Shown here in pieces: positions 48,236 to 58,490 of a DNA stretch of 64,000 bases. How positions within the stretch are numbered: position 1 is the first letter of the stretch; every line of letters begins with the position of its first letter. The translations under genes and the position numbers were made by a program. A model generated the notes under the pieces. It searched no databases. It was given only the letters and a program-made list of their open reading frames with translations, and had not been told where the DNA came from. This stretch comes from Larimichthys crocea (taxonomy: Eukaryota; Chordata; Actinopteri; Sciaenidae): contig NC_040017.1 of NCBI RefSeq assembly GCF_000972845.2, positions 28,042,061-28,106,060 of the forward strand, read 5' to 3'.

Positions 48236-48906
48236 AGCTGACGCAGGTTAGATAACGAGTTTTAATTCAGATGTTGATTAACGCAGCGATGCGATGGCTG
48301 ATGAGCCAATCACAACTCTGATTTCAAGACAAGTCGAACTCCAGTTCAGTTTTAAATATAAAACACGCTCCGGCCTGCAACATACATGAAAAACAATCTG
48401 ACAGTTTAACAAAGAAAATGAATCAAAAGTTTTTCGTGATGTGACTCATGTTTAATCGTTCGATCCGCTCTCTGTTTGCAATCAGTTCATTTTAAAATGG
48501 AAACACGACGAACATCAAAAAAGGAGAATTGATTTTACATAACTGTTGGAAAAAACGACACAGTGCTGTTATTGGTTTACAGTCTACAGTCCTAAGGTGA
48601 CTGAGTCTCTGTCCAACTGATGAAAGTGTTGCAGCGTTTATGTATCTACAGTAATAACGTCTCTGGAGATAAAACTTGTCAGGCTTCACGTTAAAAGTTA
48701 AACTGGAGAAACAAACAGCAGCTCGCTCTTATTCTGAAGTAATCACAGGAAATGCAATGTGAGATCTTGCATGCTAACGTAATGCTTGAAGCCACTTATT
48801 CACTCAACTGACTCAAGTTCTTGAGCTCAGCAAGGAGGTGCTAAGTCCAGGAGGAAACCAGGAAGGCTTCCAGGACATTGACCACAGAGGTCTGCTCCTC
48901 CATCTA

Positions 48907-51189
48907 CTGTTTGGCCAGAAGGGAGCCAGAGACTGACGCCTCCCTGCAGACACTTTGAGGTGCACTGCCCTGTGGTGCAGCAGCACTGTGTTAACTCAGG
49001 CTCGACTCTGACCTGTGGTCCTGTGCTGCTGTCTTAGACCGTCCTCTCTGAGGAACATCCACAGAGAGCTGTGAGATGAAGAGCTGCAGGTGATGGTGCA
49101 CGCCTCCACCTTCACAACCAGGTGATCCACTCTTGTGTGCAGGATTTTTAAAACGGGCCAATTGTTGCCTGACTCCTCTGAACACTTTGAATTGTGGGAG
49201 TTGTAGTATTAAACCACAGCTGGACTCTCACAGATAACTTCTTCATACTTGTCCATGTTTGACTTTGTTCGTCTCTTTGCTCTAATTGCAGCATGAATGA
49301 TGGACTCTGTGTTTTCGTACAGATGTTTGCTCATGGACGTGACTCTCCTGATCGTCCAGGTGTTCAGCACAGAGCTGCTGGGATTCAAACAGTGAGACGA
49401 GCCCGTCGGCGAGTTTGACACGTCGGGCTGACGTCCTCATTCAGTCACATGTTCACTGGAAGTCAGGCATGTCTGGCACATCTGTGTGCACGCAGCAGCG
49501 CTGTTAGGACTGATGAACGTGATCATTATTAATGAGCTGCACTCGTGTTTGTAGAGGAACGTCTCACCTGAAGTTTGATTTCAGATTCTCGTTCACAGCG
49601 ACGTTCAGTTACAAACATTAGAATCCATCTTTGTTCCTAGGATAAATAAAAACACGATGAAGCTTTATTGATCCACAGGACGGACGTTCATCAACTGATG
49701 AGCACCGAACATGACATGTTTAGATCATTGATACCCAAAGTGACGTCATGAATGAAACTTTTTTTAGTTTTTAGTTCATTTAAACCTGAGTAAATATCTA
49801 ATTATATAACATACTGACAGAAAAGGTGTAGCCAAAGATTAACACAACATGACTGAAGTGTTTGTGGCGCCCGGCGCTGACTGTCTCAAACCTTAAAGGT
49901 GCTTAATATCTTCCATCACATGAAGGCAGCAGCGTGTCTCATCGTTCTCCAGTTAGTCTGTGAAACCCTCCCAGTGTCTGAAGTCTGCTGATTTATCACC
50001 GAGGTCTAAACTTCCAAACCTGAACGACAAAGAGCCGACACTAAAGTCCGACCGCTGTGCTTTAAAATGAAGCGTCTGAAGGAAGTGATCGATCACGTCT
50101 TTATTCAGCTGCAATAAAACATTAAACACAGCGACACACTCTGTGTTCTTACAGTTCTGTGTGCAGTCTCTGACGAAGCCGGATGCACTTCACACTGCGT
50201 GTGTGTTTGAGCACGTATGATCCACTTAATGCAGTGAGTGGAGTGTGTGTAGGTGTGAGTTCATGTATATTTATGTGTGCTTATCACTTAAAGCATGTTT
50301 TATGTATGCTAATGCATGCACGTGCTTAACACAAGTGTGTACCTGCTCAGTGTGTGTGCTCGTACATTATACGACGTTAATGAAACATTTAAAGTGTTTT
50401 TAAAGAGAGCAGCCGCAGTCTGAATCTTTCTAACATGATATATGCAGCTTGCTGAAAACATTTCATGTTTTATACGTTCACACAGTCGCAGTTAGATTTA
50501 AGAAGTTCCAATCCTTTCTCCAAAACATACATGAACACAGGATGGCATCATTTCTCCTTCTAGATTGAATTAAAGATCATTTAGAGGCTTCCTAGCAGAA
50601 AGTATGGTGGCTGCCAAAAACTCGAACAACAGTGTCACACCTAAAACACACTGCATGCGGAACGGCTGCATACTCTGCCGTCCGCCAACTCGCACATAAT
50701 CCGTTTGTGATGCGCTCAGGTACGTCTCCGCCGGCCACCTAGCGTCGTGAGAACGCACGAGATCTTGTGAATTCACGTATAATCGCGTGATATTTCCGGC
50801 TGTAGTCTCTCTGACTCCTGCGATGACATTCCACGCCGCATCTTTTTCTGGTGTCCTTATAAAAAAGATGTGAGGTGTCATCAATGATTACACCTGAAAA
50901 CCCCTCACCTGTTGACTTCAGGTCGGCCCCGCCCATTATGACGTGTTCTTGTAATGAAACTTGATCCACGGTGAACACGGAGTATTTTATTTTGAAAAAA
51001 CTGGGGTTTTATTTTGTATTCTGTAGCTGATTTCCTTCCCTGCACAATCTGCTCTGTGCTGAATTTATGCTCCGTGCTCCGGCGTCCGTGAATAATAGAA
51101 GCTCTGCGTATGTGTTGCGGAGAGCTGCCGGACGCCGCAGTCGATCCGGAGACTGTGAGAGCTGACACACTGACTAACATTGAAACGTA
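48907..51189. other. No gene seen
   Basis: Unique DNA continuing beyond the duplicated block. Slightly GC-richer around 50,600-51,160. Frames at 50,570-51,180 on the minus strand overlap each other and resemble no protein I know. Confidence 0.45.
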
Positions 51190-51364
51190 TGCGTTGTGTT
51201 TTAGGGTTCAGAGTTTAGTTTGTCCGTTCACAGCTGCTGTAGAAGCTTGGCGGTTCAACACGGTGTGACGAGGTAACAAAAGCATAACAGTTCTTATTTT
51301 TAGCTGATTAAACACTTATGAAAACCGTGTTCTATAAATAATATCCGTCACGCCGGACCTTTCA
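51190..51364 (+). mobile_element. Remnant of the GGTCC-type teleost repeat
   Basis: Contains AGTTTGTCCGTTCACAGCTG, TAGAAGCTTGGCGGTTCAAC and a GCCGGACCTTTC end, matching the middle and right end of the same fish repeat as at 18,391-18,980 as I remember it. Strongly decayed. Confidence 0.4.
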
Positions 51365-52696
51365 AACCAGAACAAAGCCACGAAATGATGAACTCATCCT
51401 GAATCTGTTTTTAGCGACAGCGTCCGACCTTCTTTGTATTCTGTTGTTTGTATGTGATGAAAAGAGTCTTCATACGACATCTCTGACTTTACGGCAGACC
51501 GGCGTGTCCATAAATGACCTGCAGCATCATAGTGTGATGAAGAAGCTGCTGTGTACGATGACTTAGACTGAACATGTCAAGGAAATGTGAGGCAGCTGGT
51601 GGAAAACTGGTGTCTTCTTTCTAAAGGTGGAGACTGATGTGAACTTTGGCAGATTTCAGGTTTGTGGTTGTCCAACAGAAACAATGTTCTCTGGCCGTGT
51701 CTTGTGTTTGTTAAGGAGTCTGTTTCCACTGTTGTGTTTTAATATAATATTCCCATCACTGTCATGCACAGTTCACAGTTCATGATCACCGATCAATATT
51801 GGAAAGCAGGCAGACAATAACCGGGAAGGAGCCGTGATGTACGAGCAGACTCGAGCAGAAAGACCTTGAACATTTTTATTAGCGATGCAGCAGCGAAGAC
51901 AGAGAAACGATTAATTCACTGTTAGGTTGCTTAGTGGGACCACAGGGAGGGAGTCAAACAGGAAACAGATGGATCCTCTGATGCTTCGTTGCACCAATAT
52001 GTGAGCACCACATTGAGCTGTGCTGAAGTTTGTTTATTCACGCAGCCCTGAATGACGGGAAAGTTTCAGAGTAAAGAACGAGAGATCTGCTCCTTCTCTG
52101 AGGACCAGCGCTGAGAGGTTCTTTAAAAAACAGGATAACAACAGTGTGACCCCTCGAAGGGGGCAAGGCTGTCGACATGATTGGAAACTAATGTTAGCAG
52201 ATTGTTAAGTGATAGACACAGATGGCATCAGGCAGCAGTTATAAAAGTATAAACCTGTTTGTGAAGCAGTTTTCTATTTATCCTCTGTGTGTGCTTTTAA
52301 ATGGGGCTTAGCGCCGTGCTAATGTAGTGGAGTACTATAAGTAACCCAGCTCTGGTTCTGGCATGACACCGGGCCAACTCTCTGTTTAGTTACTGGAGCA
52401 GAACGTTGTAACCGCTGACGTGTTGTCTGCAGAGTTCTGTTGAGATCTTTACTCTTTACAGGTGTGTTAATAATAAAAACTCTACATAACTAAAAAATAC
52501 ATTCTAGTTGTTCCAGTATATGCCTTTAATTTGTCATGGATACACTAAATAAGTCAAATATCTATTGAAGGACGCTTGCTCTGGGTGCTGGACTGGGCTT
52601 TGTACAGTCCAGAGGTCTTTGTGTGCATTTATACTTATCGGTAGAAGTCAGGTGTGAGTCCTGCGCTTTGTCCTGAGGGTTGGCTCGCTGTTTTCA
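51365..52696. other. No gene seen
   Basis: Nothing recognisable on either strand. Confidence 0.45.
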
Positions 52697-53020
52697 AATC
52701 AAATCAAATCAAATTTTATTTGTATATCCCAAAGTCACAAAGTCCATTTTCCTGTGAGGCTTTCCAATCTGTACAGGGAGTGACACCCTCTGTCCTTAGA
52801 CCCTCGGTTCCAGTGAGAGAGTTTTCAGTGAAGGGAGATGTGACTGCATCTTTAACCAATACCGTGCCTGACTAGGCATAACCCTGAAGGAGACAGAGAG
52901 GGGGGGAGTCTAATCCTATGGCAGAAAGTCTTCAGTCTACTCTTAAAGGTTTTGACCGTGTCTGCCTCCCGAACCCAGAATGTTAGTTTGTTCCACAGAA
53001 GAGGAGCCTGAGAGCTTGTT
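52697..53020 (+). repeat. Teleost dispersed repeat ('AAATCAAATTTTATTTGTATA')
   Basis: Starts with four AAATC units running into AAATTTTATTTGTATATCCC, then AAAGTCACAAAGTCCATTTT, a CTGTCCTTAGACCCTCGGTT phrase, and near the end TTGTTCCACAGAAGAGGAGC. I know this as a common, non-coding fish interspersed repeat. Boundaries approximate. Confidence 0.65.
52821..52903 (+). repeat. Fragment shared in reverse with 2,571-2,654
   Basis: AATACCGTGCCTGACTAGGC and the flanking ~80 bp match the reverse complement of 2,571-2,654. Here it lies inside the repeat at 52,697-53,020. Confidence 0.7.
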
Positions 53021-53326
53021 TTCCATCTTTCTGCTGATTTGAAGCAATTTTTCTATTCTCATCTGTTGAGATAATGACGCCGTACACGTAGCAACAAGCA
53101 GCGGCCTGAAAGAAGCTTTGCCGACAGCTCCATGGCGTTCTTTCAGGCGGTAACAGTTCAGCTTAAGTGTTTCACTGAAGTGCAGCCCATCAGTGAAACA
53201 CTTTTTCATGATCAGATTCTTTTTTCCCTAAAAACTTGAAAGTAAACGTGAAGCCGAACAGATTCCAGTGAGTCCTTAAAGTTCGTTGTGTTGTTCAAAC
53301 TCCAGCCAATCCCTGTGTGCATCCCG

Positions 53327-53327
<1 letters not shown>

Positions 53328-53365
<38 letters not shown>
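53328..53365 (+). repeat. (CA)n microsatellite
   Basis: Uninterrupted CA over about 38 bp. Confidence 0.95.
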
Positions 53366-53367
<2 letters not shown>

Positions 53368-54087
53368 CGTGGCAGATGGGCTCACACCTGTGCACAGACA
53401 GGTCTGGATATGTAATGTTGGAACACCGTGGACCAACTTGAACCAACAACTTGATCAAAGAGTTAGTTTTTCTTCTACAGATGACTCCGATGTTAAAATC
53501 TGTCATACAGCAGATTTACTCTTGTCCGGCGGCTTCAGGGCTGCTGGGAGCTGAAATGATTCTCCACCTGTCGATGCAAACACACCAGCAGCTGCTTAGA
53601 TTATCTTGGCATAAAGGTTGTGAAATCCGCAGCCTGCCTCAGTCTGAAGGTCACAAAGTGTTAAAAAGCGTCTGTGTGCCTGAGGATCAGTTCTTATGTG
53701 AATGAAATACTCTCAGTGTGAACGCTTGTCTACATTTGTGAACTCTCCTTTCAGCTCTGGTTTGGTCTCCACCAGCTCAGAGTCAGTCAATCGGAGCTCG
53801 TTAAGCGAAAGTGAAACAGTGAAACTAGAAGCTAAGAAGCCAAACGTCTCCACAGAGCTGCAGAGTTCGGATTATTCTCTGAGGCTTTTCTCTCTCGTAT
53901 CAGCTTCGTCAGCTAAAAATAGCACCTGAGTCCGTCCTCTGTCTGCATCGTTATTCCATCTTCAGCTCTTCCCACCGCCTCGTTCCACCTTTGTTATTGA
54001 AGACCAGTCTGCACATGACAGGCTGGACTCTGACACCAATTATCCCACCGAGCTTTTCCAAACCCGCAACGCCCGTCTGCCGTTAAA

Positions 54088-54116
54088 GCTCTCTCTCTCT
54101 TTCTCTCTCTCTCTCT
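54088..54116 (+). repeat. (TC)n microsatellite
   Basis: CT repeat with one TT interruption. Confidence 0.9.
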
Positions 54117-54269
54117 TCGACGTCTCTGTCTCTGTTTGTCCTCGTCACTCAACATCTCTCTCCTGATAGACTCACAGTTCGTTTGTCTCATTTTAGTTTT
54201 TAAAAGCAAACTAAATCTGGAAACGTCGTCATGTTCAAGGTCGCGTTGCTTCAGGTAGAGGTGAAAAAA

Positions 54270-54663
54270 CAACAACCTGCCGTCTGCAGTAAATACGGTA
54301 TAACTTTCTGCCTGATATTACGGTAAAATGATGCTAGTTCGTGTTTAAGGTCGGCGTGTTATTCCATATTTTAAATTGTCTGTAGCTTTTATGATGAAAA
54401 ACCATGACAGTAAAAGATGCCATGAAATATTACGGTTTCTGACAGTCTCTTAATATAAAGTACTACTTTATTTATTCTGTATAAATTCCCTTAAAATTAG
54501 AATTAGATTAGAGATACTTTGCCACACTTTGAAATGCCTTATGAATGAAGGTTTTATATTCGTATAAACACAGTGACTCTTCATGGTACGTGTTACGGTC
54601 TCATACTGTCATGGTTTTGCAGTTTTTCACCGTAAAATCTACATTTCTTTTTTTTTTACAGTG
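54270..54663 (+). mobile_element. CACTGTAAAA-type miniature element
   Basis: Left part GCAGTAAATACGGTATAAC, centre CCATGAAATATTACGG and AAATTCCCTTAAAAT shared with 13,837-14,227, right end TTTTTTTTTACAGTG. Same family and same orientation as the 13.8-kb copy, of similar length (394 vs 391 bp). Confidence 0.6.
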
Positions 54664-55104
54664 TTTAGATGCTGCATGCCTGGTTTTGAAGCAGGATTTT
54701 ACAAACCTGCAGCAGTGGTTTGCTCTTTGGTCACGAGGATTGTGCGTTTCAGTCCAAACAAAATGCGACAATTAAAATTATTTTATGAAATTTGCTGCTT
54801 TAATTCAGATTCTGCCTTTTTAAAGAGCGACTCAGCAGCCCAACATGTTTAGTAATGTTCATGAATAGACCCATCTGCCAGTCATCCATAAACCTGCTGT
54901 TTTATATGGAGCGCTCACATTTTAATGGCCAGTCTGTCTGGTCTGAACTGGGAAGGCTCGATGACATACCAGCTTACTGCTGTGTGTGTTCATCTGCAGT
55001 TTGAAATGTCTTATTCAATGATAGTAATCTGAGTACTTCTCACAAGAAATCAGGTTCTGAAAAGTCCAAAGAAAGAAATAAACGTGTGATGAAAGTCTGT
55101 TTTT

Positions 55105-55240
55105 CAGAAGGACTTAAAGGAGATCAGTGACTCAGCTGACCTGATTTCCTCGGGCAGGTTGTTCCAGACTCTGTCCCCTTTAGTTTGCAGTCGGGCCTCT
55201 GGAGTGAAAACAAAAGAGCTTTTTGCCTCGAGGATCTCAA
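55105..55240 (+). repeat. Possible teleost dispersed repeat
   Basis: GACTCAGCTGACCTGATTTC, CTCGGGCAGGTTGTTCCAGA and CGGGCCTCTGGAGTG resemble a phrase series seen in fish dispersed repeats of the same general kind as 29,125-29,500. The longer open frame here (55,159-55,545) has no recognisable domain. Confidence 0.4.
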
Positions 55241-55710
55241 AGTACGAGCCGGCGGATACGACGCTGAGAGGTCAGAAACATACGGAGAGAGAGGCAGTCA
55301 GATCCAACGTGAACAGAAACATTAGAGTCGAGGGATGGAACAATATGAAACGGTTCACTGACGGCCGTGTGGACGTAGATCTTCATGTCTGGTGTCTCAT
55401 TACAGCTGTAGGTTGGTTCTGTGAGCTTCATTCTTTCCCATCATTTCAGATTCTTTCATGTAGAATTAAAAGCAGAACACATCATGAAAGTCTCTGTGAT
55501 CTGAACCCACTGAACACCAAACACACACTCGACTTCTCGTGTTGAACAGAAAACTGTGTGTGCGTGTGTGTTGTGTTTCAGTGACACAGCACACACACTA
55601 TGAAGAAATAATTAGCTCTAAAAAGAAAACAGTGTAGACGAGCTAATTAAACCTGATCTGAACCTTTTCACTGATTCCATTAACCTGACGGCAGCGTTTC
55701 GTTTAGTCTT

Positions 55711-56300
55711 TTGTTACGACCCGGCTCGTTTGGTGAGCCGTAACTTAGAAAGGGATGAGAAATAAAAAGAAAAACGACACTTCGTCAGGTTCGTCAGGTT
55801 ATTTTCTTACTTTAACAAAAGGTGGTCAGGAAAAATGGAACAAGAAGGGCGCACGAGTGCTGCTTAAAAGAACAAATAAATATAACAACAGGAGAACTCT
55901 GACAGACTGTGAACAAAACCTCACTTATCTAGCTACTTTTATCAATAACCAAAAAACATTGAAAACAGCATCCCTAAATCTAATGAATCTAACAAAACAT
56001 CTCTTCATGAGTAATCAGTAACTAAACCTTGCCCAGTCCCAGAAAGTCCTGCACCAACCTTCACAGCTCACATAATACAAGGCGAGCTTCTAAAGAACAC
56101 AAAGCTGCCATGAACTAAGTCGCCCAGTCTATTTAAACTGGATCTGAGATTGATAGAAGACTCCGATTGGGCGAACCACAGCCACATCAACCAGCCGACA
56201 GGGGACGGCGCTCAGGAAGGTTTTAGCTCCAACACGGGGACCAATCCTCGACAGGGGACGACACAGCCGGTTCTGCCTGGGGAACACAATAATTACTAAA
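55711..56300 (-). mobile_element. LTR-like dispersed repeat with terminal hairpin
   Basis: Starts TGTTACGACCCGGCTCG, immediately followed by GTGAGCCGTAAC, making a hairpin GTTACGACCCGGCTC / GGTGAGCCGTAAC. Near the far end is ACCAATCCTCGACAGGGGAC. I know both phrases from one common fish repeat that looks like an LTR read in reverse. No clear far terminus or target-site duplication. The 88-codon frame at 55,755-56,021 is probably spurious. Confidence 0.5.
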
Positions 56301-56330
56301 CAGCAGCCAGCGACGTCGGTATTATCACCT

Positions 56331-56349
56331 GTGTGTGTGTGTGTGTGTC
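56331..56349 (+). repeat. (GT)n microsatellite
   Basis: Short GT tract just after the LTR-like repeat. Confidence 0.9.
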
Positions 56350-56518
56350 TCAGAGAGGTTTAAAGTGTGTGTTCTGTCTGTTTAATGATTCAGTGTTTCA
56401 CTCATGGACGTTGATTATAACCAGAAGCAGAAGAAGCTGTTACATATCGTCTCCTAACGTTCTTTCAGTGATGACTTCAGTCTTTCCTGACCCTGGATCG
56501 AGAAGTCTGAGATCACAG

Positions 56519-57029
56519 TAGGGCTGCTACAAACGATTATTTTGATAGTCGACCAATCACCGATTATTTTTTCGATTAGTCGACTAATCGGATCATACGT
56601 AAATTGACTGTCCCGGAGACGGGCAGGTGGGCGGGCGCTGTAAAGCTTGCGGACGGAGCCGTGAGCCACCTTCGCCCCAGAGTCTTTCCATGCCGACCCA
56701 GAGCCGCCGCAGAGGAGATGCGCCTGGTGAGGCCAGCCGGTGCCGGGGAGAGGTCCCACACCGTGCGGCCGTCCCTGACCCGCCGAATTGAAGTTGCGGA
56801 AAAATCGCAGTGATTGGTTAAAATTGCAACACCGCCCTGAATTCACAGGGATTCACTGAAGTTGCAAATGGCAACATCGTGAATTCCTGGAGGGTCTGTG
56901 TTATGGTATCATTTACGGTACAGTCAGGCCTGACGCCGATTACCATTACTGCGCATCATGAACAATTAGTTGTCAACGATTTTGTTCGTCGACATAATCG
57001 CGACTAATCGACTAATCGTGGCAGCCCTA
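56519..57029. mobile_element. Non-autonomous hAT-type transposon with 8-bp TSD
   Basis: A 511-bp element begins TAGGGCTGCTAC and ends GTGGCAGCCCTA, imperfect terminal inverted repeats, flanked on both sides by the same 8 bases GATCACAG (56,511-56,518 and 57,030-57,037). Eight-base duplications are a hallmark of the hAT superfamily. Sub-terminal TCGATTAGTCGACTAATCG motifs occur at both ends. The interior is GC-richer and has no transposase. A second, inverted and end-truncated copy lies at 62,053-62,530. Confidence 0.88.
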
Positions 57030-57176
57030 GATCACAGCAGAAGTTCATGGTGACAACGACAGATCAGAAAATGCTGCCGTGTCGTTTCTGTTGTGACTCA
57101 GCGTTTTTAATGGAGCTGCATGTTCAGGTTCAGTTTTATTCCTTTTGTCACATGTAGGTTCATTCAGTCAACAGTA

Positions 57177-57215
57177 CACTGTAAAAAAAAAAGTGTTAAA
57201 AAACAGAAAACTACT
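57177..57215 (+). repeat. Short CACTGTAAAA-type end fragment
   Basis: ACACTGTAAAAAAAAAAG followed by GTTAAAAAACAG, an isolated end of the family at 13.8, 22.3 and 54.3 kb. Confidence 0.35.
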
Positions 57216-57858
57216 GTAAAAATTATTTTCTATAAATTATGTCTTTAATGAAAAACATTCGGAGCAGTCGTTTGAAATTAGACATCGAGGGTAAATTAAG
57301 AAGATTAAGTAAAAACTAGAGATATATGTTTTATTTGACTTAATAACTTAAATATTCTAATTTAAGAGGAAATATCGTATTATGAAGACCACATCTGTTT
57401 TAGCTGAAACCTTTATTTCTGAAACTTGAAAGATTTATTCAAAGTAAGAAAACTTTCTTTCCTCTGTGGTGTGATTTAGATTACCGCTCTGTGTTACGAG
57501 GCTCGGTCGCAGGATGAAGTGTGTTTGTCGTCCAGGTGTGCCGGTTTGTTAGTTTGCATAGTTTTCCATAACACAGCCCGACGGTTTATAAATGTGAGGT
57601 GGAGGCATATGGTAAGAAAGTAAAACAGGAGGAGGCCGGAGTGACGGAGCAGCAGCTGTTTGCAGCAGTGTGATGATCAGCAGGCGGATTAGTGGACAGT
57701 GAGTGGAGGCGTCTGCTCATCCAGGTGAAGACAGGAAGCAGTTTAACGTCCGACTGTAGTCCTGTTAGGCGTGAAGCGAACTGTAGCTGCTGTTAGCTCA
57801 GTCTGGTAGCTGGACTGTGAGCTCAGCACCGTCAGCAGCGGAGATGAGCTTTGCGCTG

Positions 57859-58215
57859 TGAAATCTGCCGCCCTGCTTTACGTACGATGCTTTTATCATG
57901 GCGGAGACAAACCAACATTACGATCATCCCCCGAACGCTGACAGGATTACCCAGCTCGCCGCTCGCCGCTCTCCTGTGGCGGTCACGTCACGGCGCTCTG
58001 TGATTTTACACGAGATCAAACTCTGCGGCGATCCGAGCTGACGAGATCAAACGTGCCGTTTGTGACGGTTTCAGTGTGAAGAGGAAAACTCCAAGAGGAG
58101 GAAGGAGGACACGACAGAGAAGACAGAAACCTAAACTATAGAACAGAAGTATGAGAGAGGACACAAGGAGACGACAGAGGAGACAAGAAAAGGACAAAGG
58201 AGACAGAAGAGAGGA
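57859..58215 (-). repeat. Right arm of long inverted repeat
   Basis: Reverse complement of 23,425-23,782. Its outer part merges with the polypurine tract that follows. See the left-arm entry. Confidence 0.9.
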
Positions 58216-58490
58216 GAGGTGGACGAGAATACAACAAAGGAGAAGAGGAAAGATGAAGGAGGAGAGGACAGAGGAGAGGAGACAAGGAGGGGGGACGACA
58301 AGAGGACAGAGGAGAGGAGACAAGGAGGAGAGGACAGAGGAGATGAGACAAAGAGAAGAGGACAGAGGAGAGGAGACAAGGAGACGAGGACAGAGGAGAT
58401 GAGACAAGGAGAGGAGACGAAGAGAAGAGGACAGAGGAGATGAGACGAAGAGAAGAGGACAGAGGAGAAGGCAGAGACATAATGACGAGT
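58139..58490 (+). repeat. Polypurine tract with GAGGACAGAGGAGA units
   Basis: About 350 bp almost entirely A and G, built of variants of GAGGAGACAAGGAGA and GAGGACAGAGGAGA. The long frames on both strands here (up to 133 codons) are low-complexity translations. It is the purine-strand equivalent of the tract at 23.3-23.5 kb. Confidence 0.9.

Larger units (their letters stand above)
36312..48906 (+). repeat. 12.6-kb direct duplication, copy B (indel-rich to ~48,236)
   Basis: Copy of 23,980-36,301. From 36,312 to about 48,236 it differs by very frequent one- and two-base insertions and deletions, many in homopolymers, plus a few larger differences: for example a phrase lost near 38,245 inside the LINE, extra bases near 43,935 and 44,475, and a loss near 45,475. 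From about 48,236 to 48,906 it is nearly clean, with occasional substitutions. Open frames in this copy are broken versions of those in copy A. Confidence 0.95.
53021..54269. other. No gene seen; one (CA)n and one (TC)n tract
   Basis: CA tract at 53,328-53,365 and TC tract at 54,088-54,116. Short phrases near 53,514-53,536 and 53,755-53,776 recur elsewhere (4.3 kb and 20.4 kb). No coding similarity. Confidence 0.5.

Noticed and set aside
23980..48906. Interpretation as a recent biological tandem duplication or gene amplification
   Set aside because: The gap sits exactly on the seam, copy B has a read-error-like profile, and the contig ends overlap with allele-like differences; kept only as the less likely alternative.
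58006..58480. 133- and 114-codon minus-strand frames resembling Ser/Leu-rich membrane proteins
   Set aside because: Translations of the polypurine tract in different frames; hydrophobicity is a product of CTC/TCC codons.
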